NCBI RefSeq assembly: GCF_932526225.1
Contig: NC_064035.1
Span: 18,527,969-18,591,968, forward strand
Length of the DNA: 64,000 nucleotides
From: Nematostella vectensis
Lineage: Eukaryota > Cnidaria > Anthozoa > Actiniaria > Edwardsiidae
Direction of reading: 5' to 3'
Positions 14,201 through 25,876 of the stretch are shown here, in pieces. Below the pieces are notes generated by a model. That model made no database searches, was not told where the DNA came from, and was given only the letters and a program-made list of their open reading frames with translations. The first letter of the stretch is position 1, and the number at the start of each line of letters is the position of its first letter. A program made the position numbers and the translations under genes.

Positions 14201-17200
14201 AACAATCCAGCGTTTCATCTTAAAAACTCTCCTTTTCTTGTTTACAGTATGAATGAGAGCGAAATGACAAGCTTATTGGATAACCTTATCCAAGGATACG
14301 ACCCAAGACTACGTCCGGACTTTGGAGGTAGGAATCTAGCCTGCGTAAGCGCAAACATGGCAAAGGGCTGGGGAAGATGATGGATAGACTCCGCGCGCCG
14401 GCAGAAAATGTAGAGTGATTGTAGGGAAAAGGAGCTCCCCTCCCTTCCCTCTCCCTATGGTGCCCACTTCATGTCTCCGTCTCTCTTCTCTCCCAATTGT
14501 TCGGCTTGCTAGGCTTGTAGAACGCGGACAGACAACGCAGACAGGCTCGCGTAATATCCAGGAGTGACTTAATATCCTCGGGTGACGAGGACGCGAATTA
14601 CAAAGATTCGAGAAAAGAACCAGAGTTTATGAAAATTCGAGAAAAAAATAATACTACCTTGTTGCGAAGTTACCATAACACAGCTCATACTTATGTGTTT
14701 TTAGCAAATCCAGTTTTGTAAACTCTTGTACTTTAATCATTTATGGTTTTAAGGATCGAGATATCGGCATCTATGTTATCCGTGATGGAAAGCGGGCTAC
14801 GAAACATGGCCTTCACACGATGTTACTACACCTATGTCAAATAAGGTTGCACTAGAAAACCCATTTGACGTAACCCGCAGTGGTTCATGGGTAACGCATA
14901 GTGGCTGAACCCTGACCTTTGAAAACCATATGAATGTTTACATGAACATTAACAAAAAGCTAGGGTCAGTACGCAGCTCTTACAAGCTGCAATTTGATTG
15001 GGCAAATAAACAATATCCGCACCTCGACACAAAGAACGAGAAGAAAAGAGACAAAAGAACTCATTGTAGAACAAAGATAATAGGAGACAAAGCAGCTGCG
15101 TACTTACTCAAAATCTAACAGCTTTCCAGACCTGTATATGCTTTATTTACGCTTGCTTGTTTAGTTATTTGATACCCATGAATCCTTGCGGGTTGAAATA
15201 CATCATGGATTCTCCGAGGGCAACCTTGTTTGAAATAGGTGTATGATATATTTTCGCTTGTTTGATATATTCCCGCTTGATCACCAGTTTAAATGGTCTA
15301 TATCTAGGGTCAAAAAGTCGAAACGTGATACATATATTTAAAATAGAAGGGAATAGACCAATAGCTGTGATAGTTGTTGTTGCAGACAGAAAAACATACA
15401 CTTTTATACAATCTTGTTCAGACACGTTTTGAATACTAAGTTTTGAGTAAAGGATGATCACTCAATTAAAGCTGAAGATAAGCTTAAAGCCGGTGAAAAT
15501 GACCCCAACAACACCTTAAAACTCCATATAAGAAACATCAGATAATTACATAAGTAACATTTAAATCACCAATCAGAGGTGTTCATGTGCGGGACGAGAA
15601 CTTGATCAAAATCAACATTTCTGATAATGTCGTCTTAATGCTATCTTAAACAATACATAAAAAAACTTACTTCTATGATAGAAATATTTAATTCACTTCG
15701 TCCATTAGGCTGGGTTTATACGCCAAGATAGATCTATCTATGCGAGCCGGTGGCGATGACTTTGGCTATTTTGTATTGTCCATAGGTGCTATTAATATTA
15801 AGATGTTTCTATATATCTAGGCGAACCGGTTCTTGTACACATAGACGCTATTAATGTTAAGATGTTTCTAACTATCTAAGCGCACCGGCTAATGTCCATA
15901 GGCGCTATTAATCTTATCTAGGCGAACCGGTTCTTGTCCACATAGACGCTACTAATGTTAAGATGTTTCTATCTATCTAGGTGATCCGGTGACGGTGACA
16001 GTGGGCTTTTGGGTGTTGTCCATAGACGCTATTAATGTTATTGATATGGTAAGTAAAAACCTAGCGCCTGCGCTATAAAATAAAATATTTATTATCATGG
16101 CTTGTTTCAAGGACCCGTAGAAATTTGGTATTGAGGATATGTGTTTTAAGGTCGGTTTATTGGTCTTGGGTGGCGCCTAGACCAGACGAATCGTTTTGGT
16201 AAATTTCTTAATTTAATTAATAAAAAGCGAATTCAGGCAAGCAAGCATAGTTGACAATATGTTTAGGGTTTGTTTTTTAGGCTTTAATGACAAGTTTTAA
16301 AAACTAGGCCGTGAAGGGCGGGAATCATTAGGGATTTGAGATGATACACTTAATTGAGGTTATTTTTGGGACCAAAACGAGTAACAACGTATAAGTACAG
16401 AGTGAATTAAAGCCTTAATATGTCTGACACCATGTCCCCATTTAAAGCTCTTCTTTCATACTAAAATCTTTGTTCAACGGAAATATCAAACTTACAGACA
16501 TTATCTGGTTCCGTTGTTAGTGTAGAGGTTTTAAATTCTCATTACCTATACCGGAATGGTTGATCAGTGTAGTAGTTTAGAGAGTCTCACACTTGATCCC
16601 TTCTAGGATTACCGCATGGATTTCTTCCTGAGGCAGTTGTGGAGAGACCCTCGCTTGAAGCACCGGTTCAATGATACTCTTGCGCTGAGTAACACCATGC
16701 TGGACAAGATCTGGGTTCCAGACACCTACTTTGTGAATTCAAAAATGTCTAAATTCCACAGCGTGACCACAATAAATAAGATGCTCTCTATATCACCCGA
16801 TGGCTTAGTTCACTATAACTCAAGGTACGGTCGAACATGCCTATTTTGGCGTGGCATATCCAAGATCCTCCTCCTTTGAAATCAAACCCTGATAAAAGCG
16901 GGAAACTTAATATCGGTGTAATTCCCCTACTTTTACTTGTTTTGAATATGATCACACCTATTCTTTTTATATCTGTAGATGCCTATTTTGTCTGAAGGGT
17001 ACTAATGATAGTGTATATGTTGTGATGTCTTGTAGAGTAACCGTCAAGGCGAGCTGTGCGATGAATCTACGCATGTTCCCAAAGGACGTTCAGAACTGTA
17101 ACATTGACATCGAGAGTTGTACGTACGCATCGCCTAGCCACCATATATTAACTATCTAGGGCAACACCATACATCACCCAGCGCTACGCCATATATCACC

Positions 17201-20200
17201 TAGCGCTACACCATACATCACTTAGCGATACACCATACATGACCTAGCGATACACCATACATCACCTAGCGATACACCATACATCACCTAGCGCTACAAC
17301 ATACATCACCTAGCGATACACAATACATCACCTAGCGATACACCATACATCACCTATCACCAATCCGCTAATCGAGCATACTTTACGAAGTCCTCATTAG
17401 CAACCTAGCGAAAAACAACTGACGAAGGTCTCTTCATTAAGAGTCCGAAACCGGTCTTGTAAACGCTATAACCGCCCGCCGATTTTTCATCAAACGATGA
17501 CATCGGAAGGCACCTTAGACGAGATGAGCGAGCCCTCTCTCAGAAAAAGCCAGATTTAGCCAAAGTGCACTTTGAATTCTACGAGTTACAGTGGCGATTC
17601 TCGGCAGCCTCAAATCTTCCTGTTTGATTTTAAGAAATCTATTAAAACAGGAGTGAGCTGTACTGCAGATATGTCCTAAATAACTCTAAGAAACTTAAGA
17701 TGCACAAAGAAAGCGCTTATGTCAGGTCGAGCAACGCTCCTATAGACGTGAAACATTAAAGAACGACAAATTCCACCACAAAGACATATAATATGTCACC
17801 TAAGGCTTTTGTCACCACATAAACCACGTCTAGCGTATATCGTCCTCCGTAGATCCATTTCTGCGGCATATAACGCCCAAGCAAAAGTGTAATCTCAAAG
17901 ACACTACGCACTTTATTTACTTCATCAGAAGTCTATAAAAGGGCGAAAGATTCATTGATTTAAATATCTTTGATGTCCATAGCTTACTGAAACTTTTCAG
18001 TACACGCATTCTCTCCTCTTGCCACCCTCTTAGTTATAAGAAGGGTTTGTGTCTAGGGAGATGGCCTACGTCCGTTGAGAACAAATTCCTCACTTGCCAC
18101 CTTCTAAGCCGAAATCCGCAACTTATTCTAGATACGGTTACGGGATTTCACAACATACATAACGGCGAGTGTTGAATTCACGGACAGGCAAAATGCGTTT
18201 TGAGGCAAACATGGCATCTAATAAACGAATCTAAACATTTTGTCATGAGGTTCCACCCGGCTAAACAGAATCTTCTAAAGATTCTTATAAAAAACTGGCA
18301 ACTTATTACGGATCTCAGCCTCATACGGCTAGAATCTTTAATGAACCTATAGTCTCTTATAGAAAGGAGAAACCGCTTATAGACTTTTAAGTCAGAGCGA
18401 CAATCTCCCATAAAGGACTAGGTATCAAAGCAGATTTATTTACAATTGTGGCGGGTGTGGCTGTTGGCAATATTACACAACACCATACATCACCTAGCGA
18501 TACACAATACATCACCTAGCGATACACCATACATCACCTAGCGGTACACAATACATCACCTAGCGATACACCATACATCACCTAGCGATACACCATACAT
18601 CAGCCAGTGCTACACGATACATCACCTAGCGATACACCATACATCACCTAGCGCTACACCATACATCACCTAGCGATACACCATACATCACCTAGCGATA
18701 CACCATACATCACCTAGCGCTACACCATATATCACCTAGCGATACACCATACATCACCTAGCGATACACCATACATCACCTAGCGCTACACCATACATCA
18801 CCTAGCGCTACACCATACATCACCTAGCGCTACACCGTACATTACCTAGCGCTACACTTTATATTACCTAGCGCTACACCATACATCACCTAGCGCTAAG
18901 CCATACACCTAGCGATACACAATACATCACCTAGCGATACACAATACATCACCTAGCGATACACAATACATCACCTAGCGATACACCATACATCACCCAG
19001 TGCTACACCATACATCACCTAGGGCTACACCATACATCACCTTGTGCTACACCATACATCACCTAGGGCTACACCATACATCACCTTGTGCTACACCATA
19101 CATCACCTAGGGCTACACCATACATCACCTTGTGCTACACCATACATCACCTAGCGATACACCATACATCACCAAGCGCTACACCATACATCACCTAGCG
19201 CTACACCATACATCACCTAGGGCTACACCATACATCACCTTGTGCTACACCATACATCACCTAGGGCTACACCATACATCACCTTGTGCTACACCATACA
19301 TCACCTAGGGCTACACCATACATCACCTAGCGATACACCATACATTACCTAGGGCTACGTCATACTTTATAAATTACCTCGCACTACATCATTCTCCATG
19401 CATTATCAATAAATATCAACTTGATTATCCGATAGACGGGTACAGCGCCGATAATGTACAGTATCAGTGGGAAAACCGAAGCGATAACGGTATAGCTGTG
19501 AACAAGAAGATTCGAGATATGCCCCAGTACAATCTATCAGATATCAACGTGTCCCGTCACTTCACTATGTATGTAGCAGGTAGGTTGACGAGTACTGCCA
19601 ACGGTCGCCATAATGGTCAGCAGCATCCTTGTAGAATCATGCGCGCCGCTTGATGAAGTCTATGATTTGATGTTTGCTTGTAGTTTTATGCATTGCCAGT
19701 GATGATGTTTTTAAACATAACAATGTCTACAATCATATTATTAAATCTCAAATTGATTTTAATTAGTTAGATCGGGCACATCAAGCCACTGTATATCAGC
19801 GTTTTCTGTTAGGCGCCTTGCGCATACATGTGATGTCAGAAATTTGCTATGGTGTGATTATATGATCACGTGATCTTTTTTTTCCTTGTAGGTAACTGGT
19901 CTGGGCTGACAGCGACCTTCAGGTTCCGTCGGCGGTCAGGATACTTCATCATTCATATTTACGCTCCATGCGCACTCATAGTTATTCTCTCCTGGATATC
20001 ATTTTGCATACCTCCCGAGTCCACTGCAGCTAGGATAGCCTTAGGAATCACCTCTGTGTTGACGATCACCACGATTCTCAACATGCTCAACAACTCCATG
20101 CCTAAGGTAAATGTTTCCTGTCTATCCTTCAACAACTCCATGCCTAAGGTAAATGTTCCCTGTCTATCTCTCAACAACTCCATGCCTAAGGTAAATGTTC

Positions 20201-23200
20201 CCTGTCTATCCCTCGACAACTCCATGTCTAAGGTAAATGTTCCCTGTCTATCCCTCAACAACTCCATGCCTAAGGTAAATGTTCCCTGTCTATCTCTCAA
20301 CAACTCCATGCCTAAGGTAAATGTTCCCTGTCTATCCCTCAACAACTCCATGCGTAAAGTAAATGTTCCCTGTCTATCCCTCAACAACTCCATGCCTAAG
20401 GTAAATGTTCCCTGTTTATCCCTCAACAACTACATGCCTAAGGTAAATGTTCCCTGTCTATCCCTAAACAACTCCATGCCTAAGGTAAATGTTCCCTGTC
20501 TATCCCTCAACAACTCAATGCCTAACGTAAATGTTCCCTGTCTATCTCTCGACAACTCCATGTCTAAGGTAAAGGTTCCCTGTCTATCTCTCAACAACTC
20601 CATGCCTAAGGTAAATGTTCCCTGTCTATCCCTCGACAACTCCATGTCTAAGGTAAATGTTCCCTGTCTATCCCTCAACAACTCCATGCCTAAGGTAAAT
20701 GTTCCCTGTCTATCTCTCAACAACTCCATGCCTAAGGTAAATGTTCCCTGTCTATCCCTCAACAACTCCATGCGTAAAGTAAATGTTCCCTGTCTATCCC
20801 TCAACAACTCCATGCCTAAGGTAAATGTTCCCTGTTTATCCCTCAACAACTACATGCCTAAGGTAAATGTTCCCTGTCTATCCCTAAACAACTCCATGCC
20901 TAAGGTAAATGTTCCCTGTCTATCCCTCAACAACTCAATGCCTAACGTAAATGTTCCCTGTCTATCTCTCGACAACTCCATGTCTAAGGTAAATGTTCCC
21001 TGTCTATCCCTCAACCACTGCATGCCTAAGGTAAATGTTCCCTGTCTATCCCTCAACAACTACATGCCTAAGGTAAATGTTCCCTGTCTATCACCCTTAA
21101 CAACTCCATGCCTAAGGTAAATGTTCCCTGTCTATCCCTCAACAACTACATGCCTAAGGTAAATGTTCCCTGTCTATCCCTCAACAACTTTATGCCTAAG
21201 GTAAATGTTCCCTGTCTATTACCCTCAACAACTCCATGTCTAAGGTTAATGTCTCCTGTCTATCCCTAAACAACTCCATTCCTAAGGTAAATGTTTCCTG
21301 TCTATCACCCTTAACAACTCCATGCCTAAGGTTAATGTTTCCTGTCTATCCCTAAACAACTCCATGCTTAAGGTTAATGTTCCCTGTCTATCACCCTAAA
21401 CAACCCCATGCCTAAGGTAAATGTTTCTGGCTATCCGTCAACCACTACATGCCTAAGGTAAATGTTCCCTGTCTATCTCTCGACAACTCCATGCCTAAGG
21501 TAAATGTTCCCTGTCTATCCCTCAACAACTCCATGCCTAAAGTAAATGTTCCCTGTTTATCCCTGGACAACTCCATGCATAAGGTAAATGTTCCCTGTCT
21601 ATCCCTCAAGCACTGCATGCCTAAGGTAAATGTTCCCTGTCTATCCCTCAACCACTACATACCTAAGGTAAATGTTCCCTGTCTATCCCTCAAGCACTGC
21701 ATGCCTAAGGTAAATGTTCCCTGTTCATCCCTCCACAACTTCATCCTTATTAAAGTAAATGTTCCCTGTCTATCCCTCAACCACTCCATGCCTAAGGTAA
21801 ATGTTCCCTGTGTATCCCTCAACCACTACATACCTAAGGTAAATGTTCCCTGTCTATCCCTCAAGCACTCCATGCCTAAGGTAAATATTCCCTATCTATC
21901 ACCCTCAACAACTCCATGCCTAAGGTAAATATTCCCTATCTATCACCCTCAACAACTCCATGCCAATCCCAAGGCTTTTAAAAGTGCCACATAGATCGGG
22001 CCTCAACATTTCTATACCCAGGGTATACCGCTCTTTATCCATCCCTCATCTCAACTTAAACCTTTCTATCTGTCAACCATCCAACATCTCCATGCCTAAG
22101 GTAAACGTGGTGTCTTATCCATCAGCAGCTCCATACCCAAATTACACGTTATTTGTCTGATCAAACCATCCTTTCCTCTTATCAAGTCTGCATGTCTATA
22201 ACTCCATACCCGAAGTATACGTTATTTGTCTGATCAAACCATCCTTTCCTCTTATCAAGTCTGCATGTCTATAACTCCATACCCAAAGTACACGTTATTT
22301 GTCTGATCATACCATCCTTTCCTCTTATCAAGTCTGCATGTCTATAACTCCATACCCAAAGTACACGTTATTTGTCTGATCATACCATCCTCAAGTCTGC
22401 ATGTCTATAACTACATACCCGAAGTATACGTTATTTGTCGTACCCCTTCTAACTGGTTGTCTGATCACACCGTCCTTTTCCTTATCAAGTCTGCAGGTCT
22501 ATAGGTTCTTGACAGGGTTCCTGATATCTTCAAGCGGTTGGTTATCCGTTGTCTAATATGATTTTGTTAATTTTTCCAGGTGTCTTATGTGAAAGCAGTG
22601 GACTGGTATCTGATCGGCTGTTTTCTCTTTGTTTTCGCGGTACTCCTAGAGTATACTTTTGTACTTTACATCGACAACGTACATAACAAGAAAAGAAAGG
22701 GACACAAACACGTTCCGCGTGATTCACAAGCGGTAAGCGAGGAGTCGTAGAATTTCTTTCAGTGTCTTTGAGACAAATCATCTTTGTTTCAATTGATGCT
22801 CATCTATGAAATGGAGGAGTATACTTGGCGCAAAAATCGCAAACTCTATATATGACTTCAATTCCGATTGAATCCCAGGAAGAGGTGACGGAGTATAAGA
22901 AAGACTTGGTGAACTACTCCTCCGAGAGTGTCAAACATAGAAGTCCCGCGCACGCCATGAATGGGAGTATTCCAAATGGATATAGTCCAGCTGTGGTAGG
23001 TGCAAATCAGACATTATCTCCCCAGTGGCGGGTCCAGAAAAGCCGCTTGGAGCCTAAGTCTAAGCGTAAAAAGTGATCCTGTAGGAGCCAGTAAGAAAAC
23101 AACCTACGCCTTGTTGAGGCCACATTGTATAATAAGGTCGTGTCGAGCTTGTAATAACACTATGCAAACAGTTCGCTCTTAAGAACATAAGGAAAATTAT

Positions 23201-23614
23201 CTAAAACTGATCTCCATACCAATGAGCATACCAATTAACATAGATATCTCATTCCCATGTAATCTGTTTACTGAGCCATGGAGTTTCTCATTCTAAGGCC
23301 ATCCTGAAGTTGTATAGTACATGACCATGTATTAACAGTAACCATGTTTCATCTCATTGCAGTTTTCAGAGCACGGGAAAAAGTACGGGCACAATTGCCA
23401 TCACGCGCATCACGACTCCGTACTTAAAAGGGAGAAGCATGAAAGTTCCTACGAACAATTGGGCGGATGCAGACCAAGGCTAAAATTCCCTGCAGTCATA
23501 GACACTGAATGTATCGATGAATTTGCTAGAGTTCTTTTTCCTTTTATATTTATTGCATTCAATGTTATCTATTTCATTGTATTCTTTTTCATCGACTGGG
23601 AGGAGAAGACTTAG
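11284..23614 (+). CDS. GABA-A/glycine-type Cys-loop receptor subunit, ten exons
   Basis: This is a pentameric anion-channel subunit of the plasma membrane gated by an inhibitory transmitter. My exon model is 11284-11375, 14248-14327, 15981-16048, 16607-16824, 17036-17118, 19436-19579, 19892-20106, 22580-22732, 22879-22995 and 23363-23614. All introns are GT-AG, all phases join, and the product is 473 aa. The protein has an N-terminal signal-like hydrophobic stretch and the loop motif WVPDTYF. Its Cys-loop cysteines (about C160 and C174) have 13 residues between them. M1 is near 246-268. M2 contains [16 protein letters not shown], the PAR/AAR type of anion channels and closest to GABA-A beta subunits from memory. 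M3 is near 308-330 and M4 near 447-467. The M3-M4 loop is short, with a His-rich patch. The glycine-receptor second cysteine pair is not evident. The ligand (GABA or other) cannot be read from sequence. Two introns hold unusual border-spanning repeats. Confidence 0.9.
12127..14247. other. Receptor intron 1, distal part
   Basis: The intron runs from 11376 to 14247. Apart from the inverted-repeat element at 13161 I see no gene in it. A motif ccaagatggctgccag near 13829 resembles a YY1 site but has no linked transcript evidence. Confidence 0.4.
13161..13394. mobile_element. MITE with ~37-bp terminal inverted repeats
   Basis: The left end reads agaagccccatctacactac and continues into caatttttagttgacaa. 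The right end is its inverse, with two mismatches over about 37 bases (ending tagtgtagatgaggcttct). Two internal copies of the agtgtagatg core give a nested inverted structure. No clear target duplication was found. It lies in receptor intron 1 and has no coding capacity. Confidence 0.75.
15715..15980 (+). repeat. Decayed tandem copies of receptor exon 3
   Basis: Immediately upstream of exon 3 (15981-16048) there are about four imperfect units. They contain the acceptor-like tctatctatctag, then ccggt, and then catagacgctattaatgtta, all of which occur in the real exon. The copies have lost the middle of the exon and the donor (gatatg|gtaagt becomes aagatgtttcta), and the first copy has an in-frame stop. 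They are therefore exon relics and probably cannot be spliced as exons. Periods run from about 50 to 75 bp. Confidence 0.75.
17137..17357 (+). repeat. 22-bp satellite, left block
   Basis: Tandem units of caccatacatcacctagcg plus two bases begin within about 20 bp of the splice donor of receptor exon 5 (gtacgtacg at 17119). Units alternate between gct and gat at the junction. The array is interrupted at 17358 by unrelated sequence and resumes at 18478. Confidence 0.9.
17358..18477 (+). mobile_element. Retroelement relic inside the 22-bp satellite (Penelope-like?)
   Basis: A 1.1-kb block splits the satellite. At about 18215-18410 the plus-strand translation, across a frame change and stops, reads [19 protein letters not shown], then [17 protein letters not shown], then VRATIS. 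This order resembles the region after the reverse transcriptase core in Penelope-like and related retroelements. A stem-loop with the flanks ctgacgaagg and ccgaaaccgg lies at 17418-17457. The frames are broken, so it is inactive. The family call is from remembered motif patterns only. Confidence 0.45.
18478..19345 (+). repeat. 22-bp satellite, right block with 44-bp higher-order units
   Basis: About 39 units of the same 22-bp satellite. Between roughly 19000 and 19320, units ending tagggct alternate with units ending ttgtgct, giving a 44-bp higher-order repeat that implies later amplification as dimers. The array ends about 90 bp before the acceptor of receptor exon 6 (19436). Confidence 0.9.
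20087..21960 (+). repeat. 42-bp minisatellite containing a splice donor
   Basis: Each unit contains aacaactccatgcctaag followed by gtaaatgttccc and a pyrimidine-rich end. The first unit is the true 3' end of the receptor M2 exon and its donor (exon end 20106). About 44 units follow. Because 42 is divisible by three, the frame stays open to 21120 and would add a 14-residue [14 protein letters not shown] repeat if read through. A 420-bp block (10 units) is itself duplicated (20010-20429 and 20430-20849). Units beyond 21080 drift in length. Confidence 0.95.
22085..22510 (+). repeat. ~70-bp tandem repeat in receptor intron 7
   Basis: Four to five units contain ctataactccatacccaaag, tacacgttatttgtctgatc and cctcttatcaagtctgcatg. 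The aactccatacccaaagtac core looks like a diverged relative of the adjacent 42-bp unit, so the two arrays may share an origin. Confidence 0.8.
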
Positions 23615-24167
23615 AGTACAATATATAATTAGCTAGGCGTGGCTTTGTCATGTGACCCCTGGGACATCAGGGGTGGCGTCAATGCTATGGCACATTTGCA
23701 TGGAAGAATTGCAAGCTTTTATTGCAAAAGGAAATGCAGTGACGATGGAAGCAACGCTTCCAGACAGACGGACCTGTGGTTGTGAAGGCGTAGCTACTCA
23801 CATGCCAGAGACGGGTGTTTAGTGGTAAGAATGTACTAACCGCTTAACCCGTATGGGAAATGGGACTGGGAATGCTCACTGCAAACGGCAGTAAATAAAT
23901 GCAAGTTGTGTTAGTACAGACGTACGAGAAGCAAAAAAAGAGCGGCTTATCTGGGATTATTGTTGTCGTTTTAAAACGGTATGGCTATCAGCTTCAAGTA
24001 TACATTGCTGCATGGTGGCTGTCTTCAGTAATTCCCGTCACAGGACTAACACCTGCCCAGATATTAATGAGCAGTGAATTATTTATATGTGGTACGTGTT
24101 ATTCACTGAATCTGAAGGTCTACGTTAGACTGTTTTGCAAGTGTTTTCGAAGAGAGGGGTCACACAA
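23615..24167. other. Receptor 3' flank
   Basis: A polyadenylation hexamer aataaa at 23894-23899 lies 280 bp after the receptor stop codon and is a reasonable 3' end. No other gene is seen. Confidence 0.4.
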
Positions 24168-24329
24168 CAGGGCCGTAGCAGAGGGTGGGGCACTGGGGGC
24201 ATGTGCCCCCCCCCAATATTTTCAAAACTTATAAGGGGATGACCAGTAGGGGCGTGGCTGTGCCCCCCAATATTTTCTGTGCCCCCCCCCCCCCCCCCAC
24301 GTAATCATACGTGGCCTGCTACGGCTCTG
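24168..24329 (+). mobile_element. Non-autonomous DNA transposon, family 1, copy C
   Basis: Inverted ends cagggccgtagcag and cctgctacggctctg. Flanking pentamers cacaa and tacaa agree at 4 of 5 positions. The interior has C tracts and gtaggggcgtggctgtg as in the other copies. No coding capacity. Confidence 0.75.
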
Positions 24330-24752
24330 TACAACAAGGAAATTATAATCGTCGCAAGTAACAAAGTTGAGTACCGTGGAAACGGTACTTGCGGGAGTTG
24401 CGCTACGAGATCACGTGACCTTTCTGGGTGGCAAATTTAAAACAAAAAAATCAAACAAACAAAAAACGAAATAACGCGCCCGTCACACCTGAGAAGGACG
24501 AAAACAATATAATATTTAAATGAAACTTAACCCTTAATGAAAAAAGAATTCTTGCTTTTTTTCGTAAGCGCTGAATAAGTTGCTCTTTGTTGCTGTTATT
24601 TCGCCGCTAAAAGGCTGAGCGCACACTAGTTTGACACCCAAAGAGTCACGTGATCGCTTAGCGCAAGTCCCCTATTACGAGTGGAAACGGTAACGTAAGA
24701 ATGTCAAGCCATGTGATGAATTACGAGTGTGGAGTTGCATGAAGTAATTATT

Positions 24753-25016
24753 TAAAGGGGCAGCGACATGGTACTGCGCATGTCTGGAGTCAGTGTTTAT
24801 CGTAGGCTTTTAGTTGTCTATAAACAGTTGAACTTTTAGCTTCAATGCCTTGTTGAGATAATATGCAATATTTTATTGGAAAGCCATTTCCTTTGAATTG
24901 TACCAAAGGCTCAATATTAGAGGCTCAATATTAGTCAATATTAGAATTTGACTGAATTTCATTGTGTCCGGGCCGGAGGGTTATTGCAAATCTGTTACCA
25001 TGACACTGCCCCTTTA
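24753..25016. mobile_element. MITE with ~22-bp terminal inverted repeats
   Basis: The left end taaaggggcagcgacatggt and the inverse of the right end (accatgacactgcccctt) match at about 19 of 22 positions. The element is about 264 bp and non-coding. The target duplication is unclear. Confidence 0.65.
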
Positions 25017-25232
25017 GTATTTGGAGAGACAAAATTAGACAATTTTAATGACTATGACAAGTATTTCAAGTGTTTTTTTTTTGCTAGCAATGTAAAAAAA
25101 CATTTGAAAGCATAAAAGGGCTACTTAATTAGGACAAAATGTACATTATTTTCCAAAGGAATTTGAGGTCATTTATAATAAAAACAAACGGATACTGCGG
25201 ATGATAATATGATGTTGCTATAACTTAAACCT

Positions 25233-25876
25233 CATGTTCAGTGATCGAGTGGTGACGCGGTGGGGTACCAATAAACCCTCCAACCACGCCCAGTGAGATA
25301 ACAAACAACGCTAGGGCTCCTATGGGGGGGGGGGGGGGGGGGGTATTTGGGGGTGTATAACAATGTCTTCCCCAAACGTCTCGATAAAGTCCCTCTACAA
25401 TGGCAGCTTTGATCTCATAGACATAACATAGCTATTACCGAATAGGCTAATGGCGCCTTACAGCAGAAGCTGCCTAACATAGTGGCCTTTCCAAGAGGAT
25501 TCGACTGGCAAAATAATCTATGCTTGAGGAATTTTGTTTGTGGACGAATGGAAGAACGTTCATGTTCAGTGATCGAGTGGTGACGCGGTGGGGTACCAAT
25601 AAACCCTCCAACCACCCCCAGTGAGATAACAAACAACGCTAGGGCTCCTATGGGGGGGGGGGGGGGGGGTATTTGGGGGTGTATAACAATGTCTTCCCCA
25701 CACGTCTCGATAAAGTCCCTCTACAATGGCAGCTTTGATCTCATAGACATAACATAGCTATTACCGAATAGGCTAATGGCGCCTTACAGCAGAAGCTGCC
25801 TGACATAGTGGCCTGGATTCGACTGGCAAAATAATCTATGCTTGAGGAATTTTGTTTGTGGACGAATGGAAGAACG
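25233..25876. repeat. Recent ~328-bp tandem duplication with poly-G tracts
   Basis: Copy 1 (25233-25560) and copy 2 (25561-25876) both begin catgttcagtgatcgagtgg and end gaatggaagaacgt. They are nearly identical. They differ in the length of a G tract (about 21 versus 18), a small deletion in copy 2 and a few bases. No gene is recognised in either copy. Confidence 0.9.

Noticed and set aside
17418-17457. Hammerhead ribozyme motif (ctgacga ... gaaa)
   Set aside because: The core and a helix II-like stem are present, but an unpaired A breaks helix II at its base. I could not find partner strands for helices I and III or a cleavage triplet in place.
19959-21928. Long open frames on both strands in the 42-bp array
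   Set aside because: They come from a period divisible by three. They are not separate genes. Only 19892-20106 is a receptor exon.
22823-23076. An 83-codon frame as a separate gene
   Set aside because: Only 22879-22995 is used, as receptor exon 9. The rest is intron read-through.
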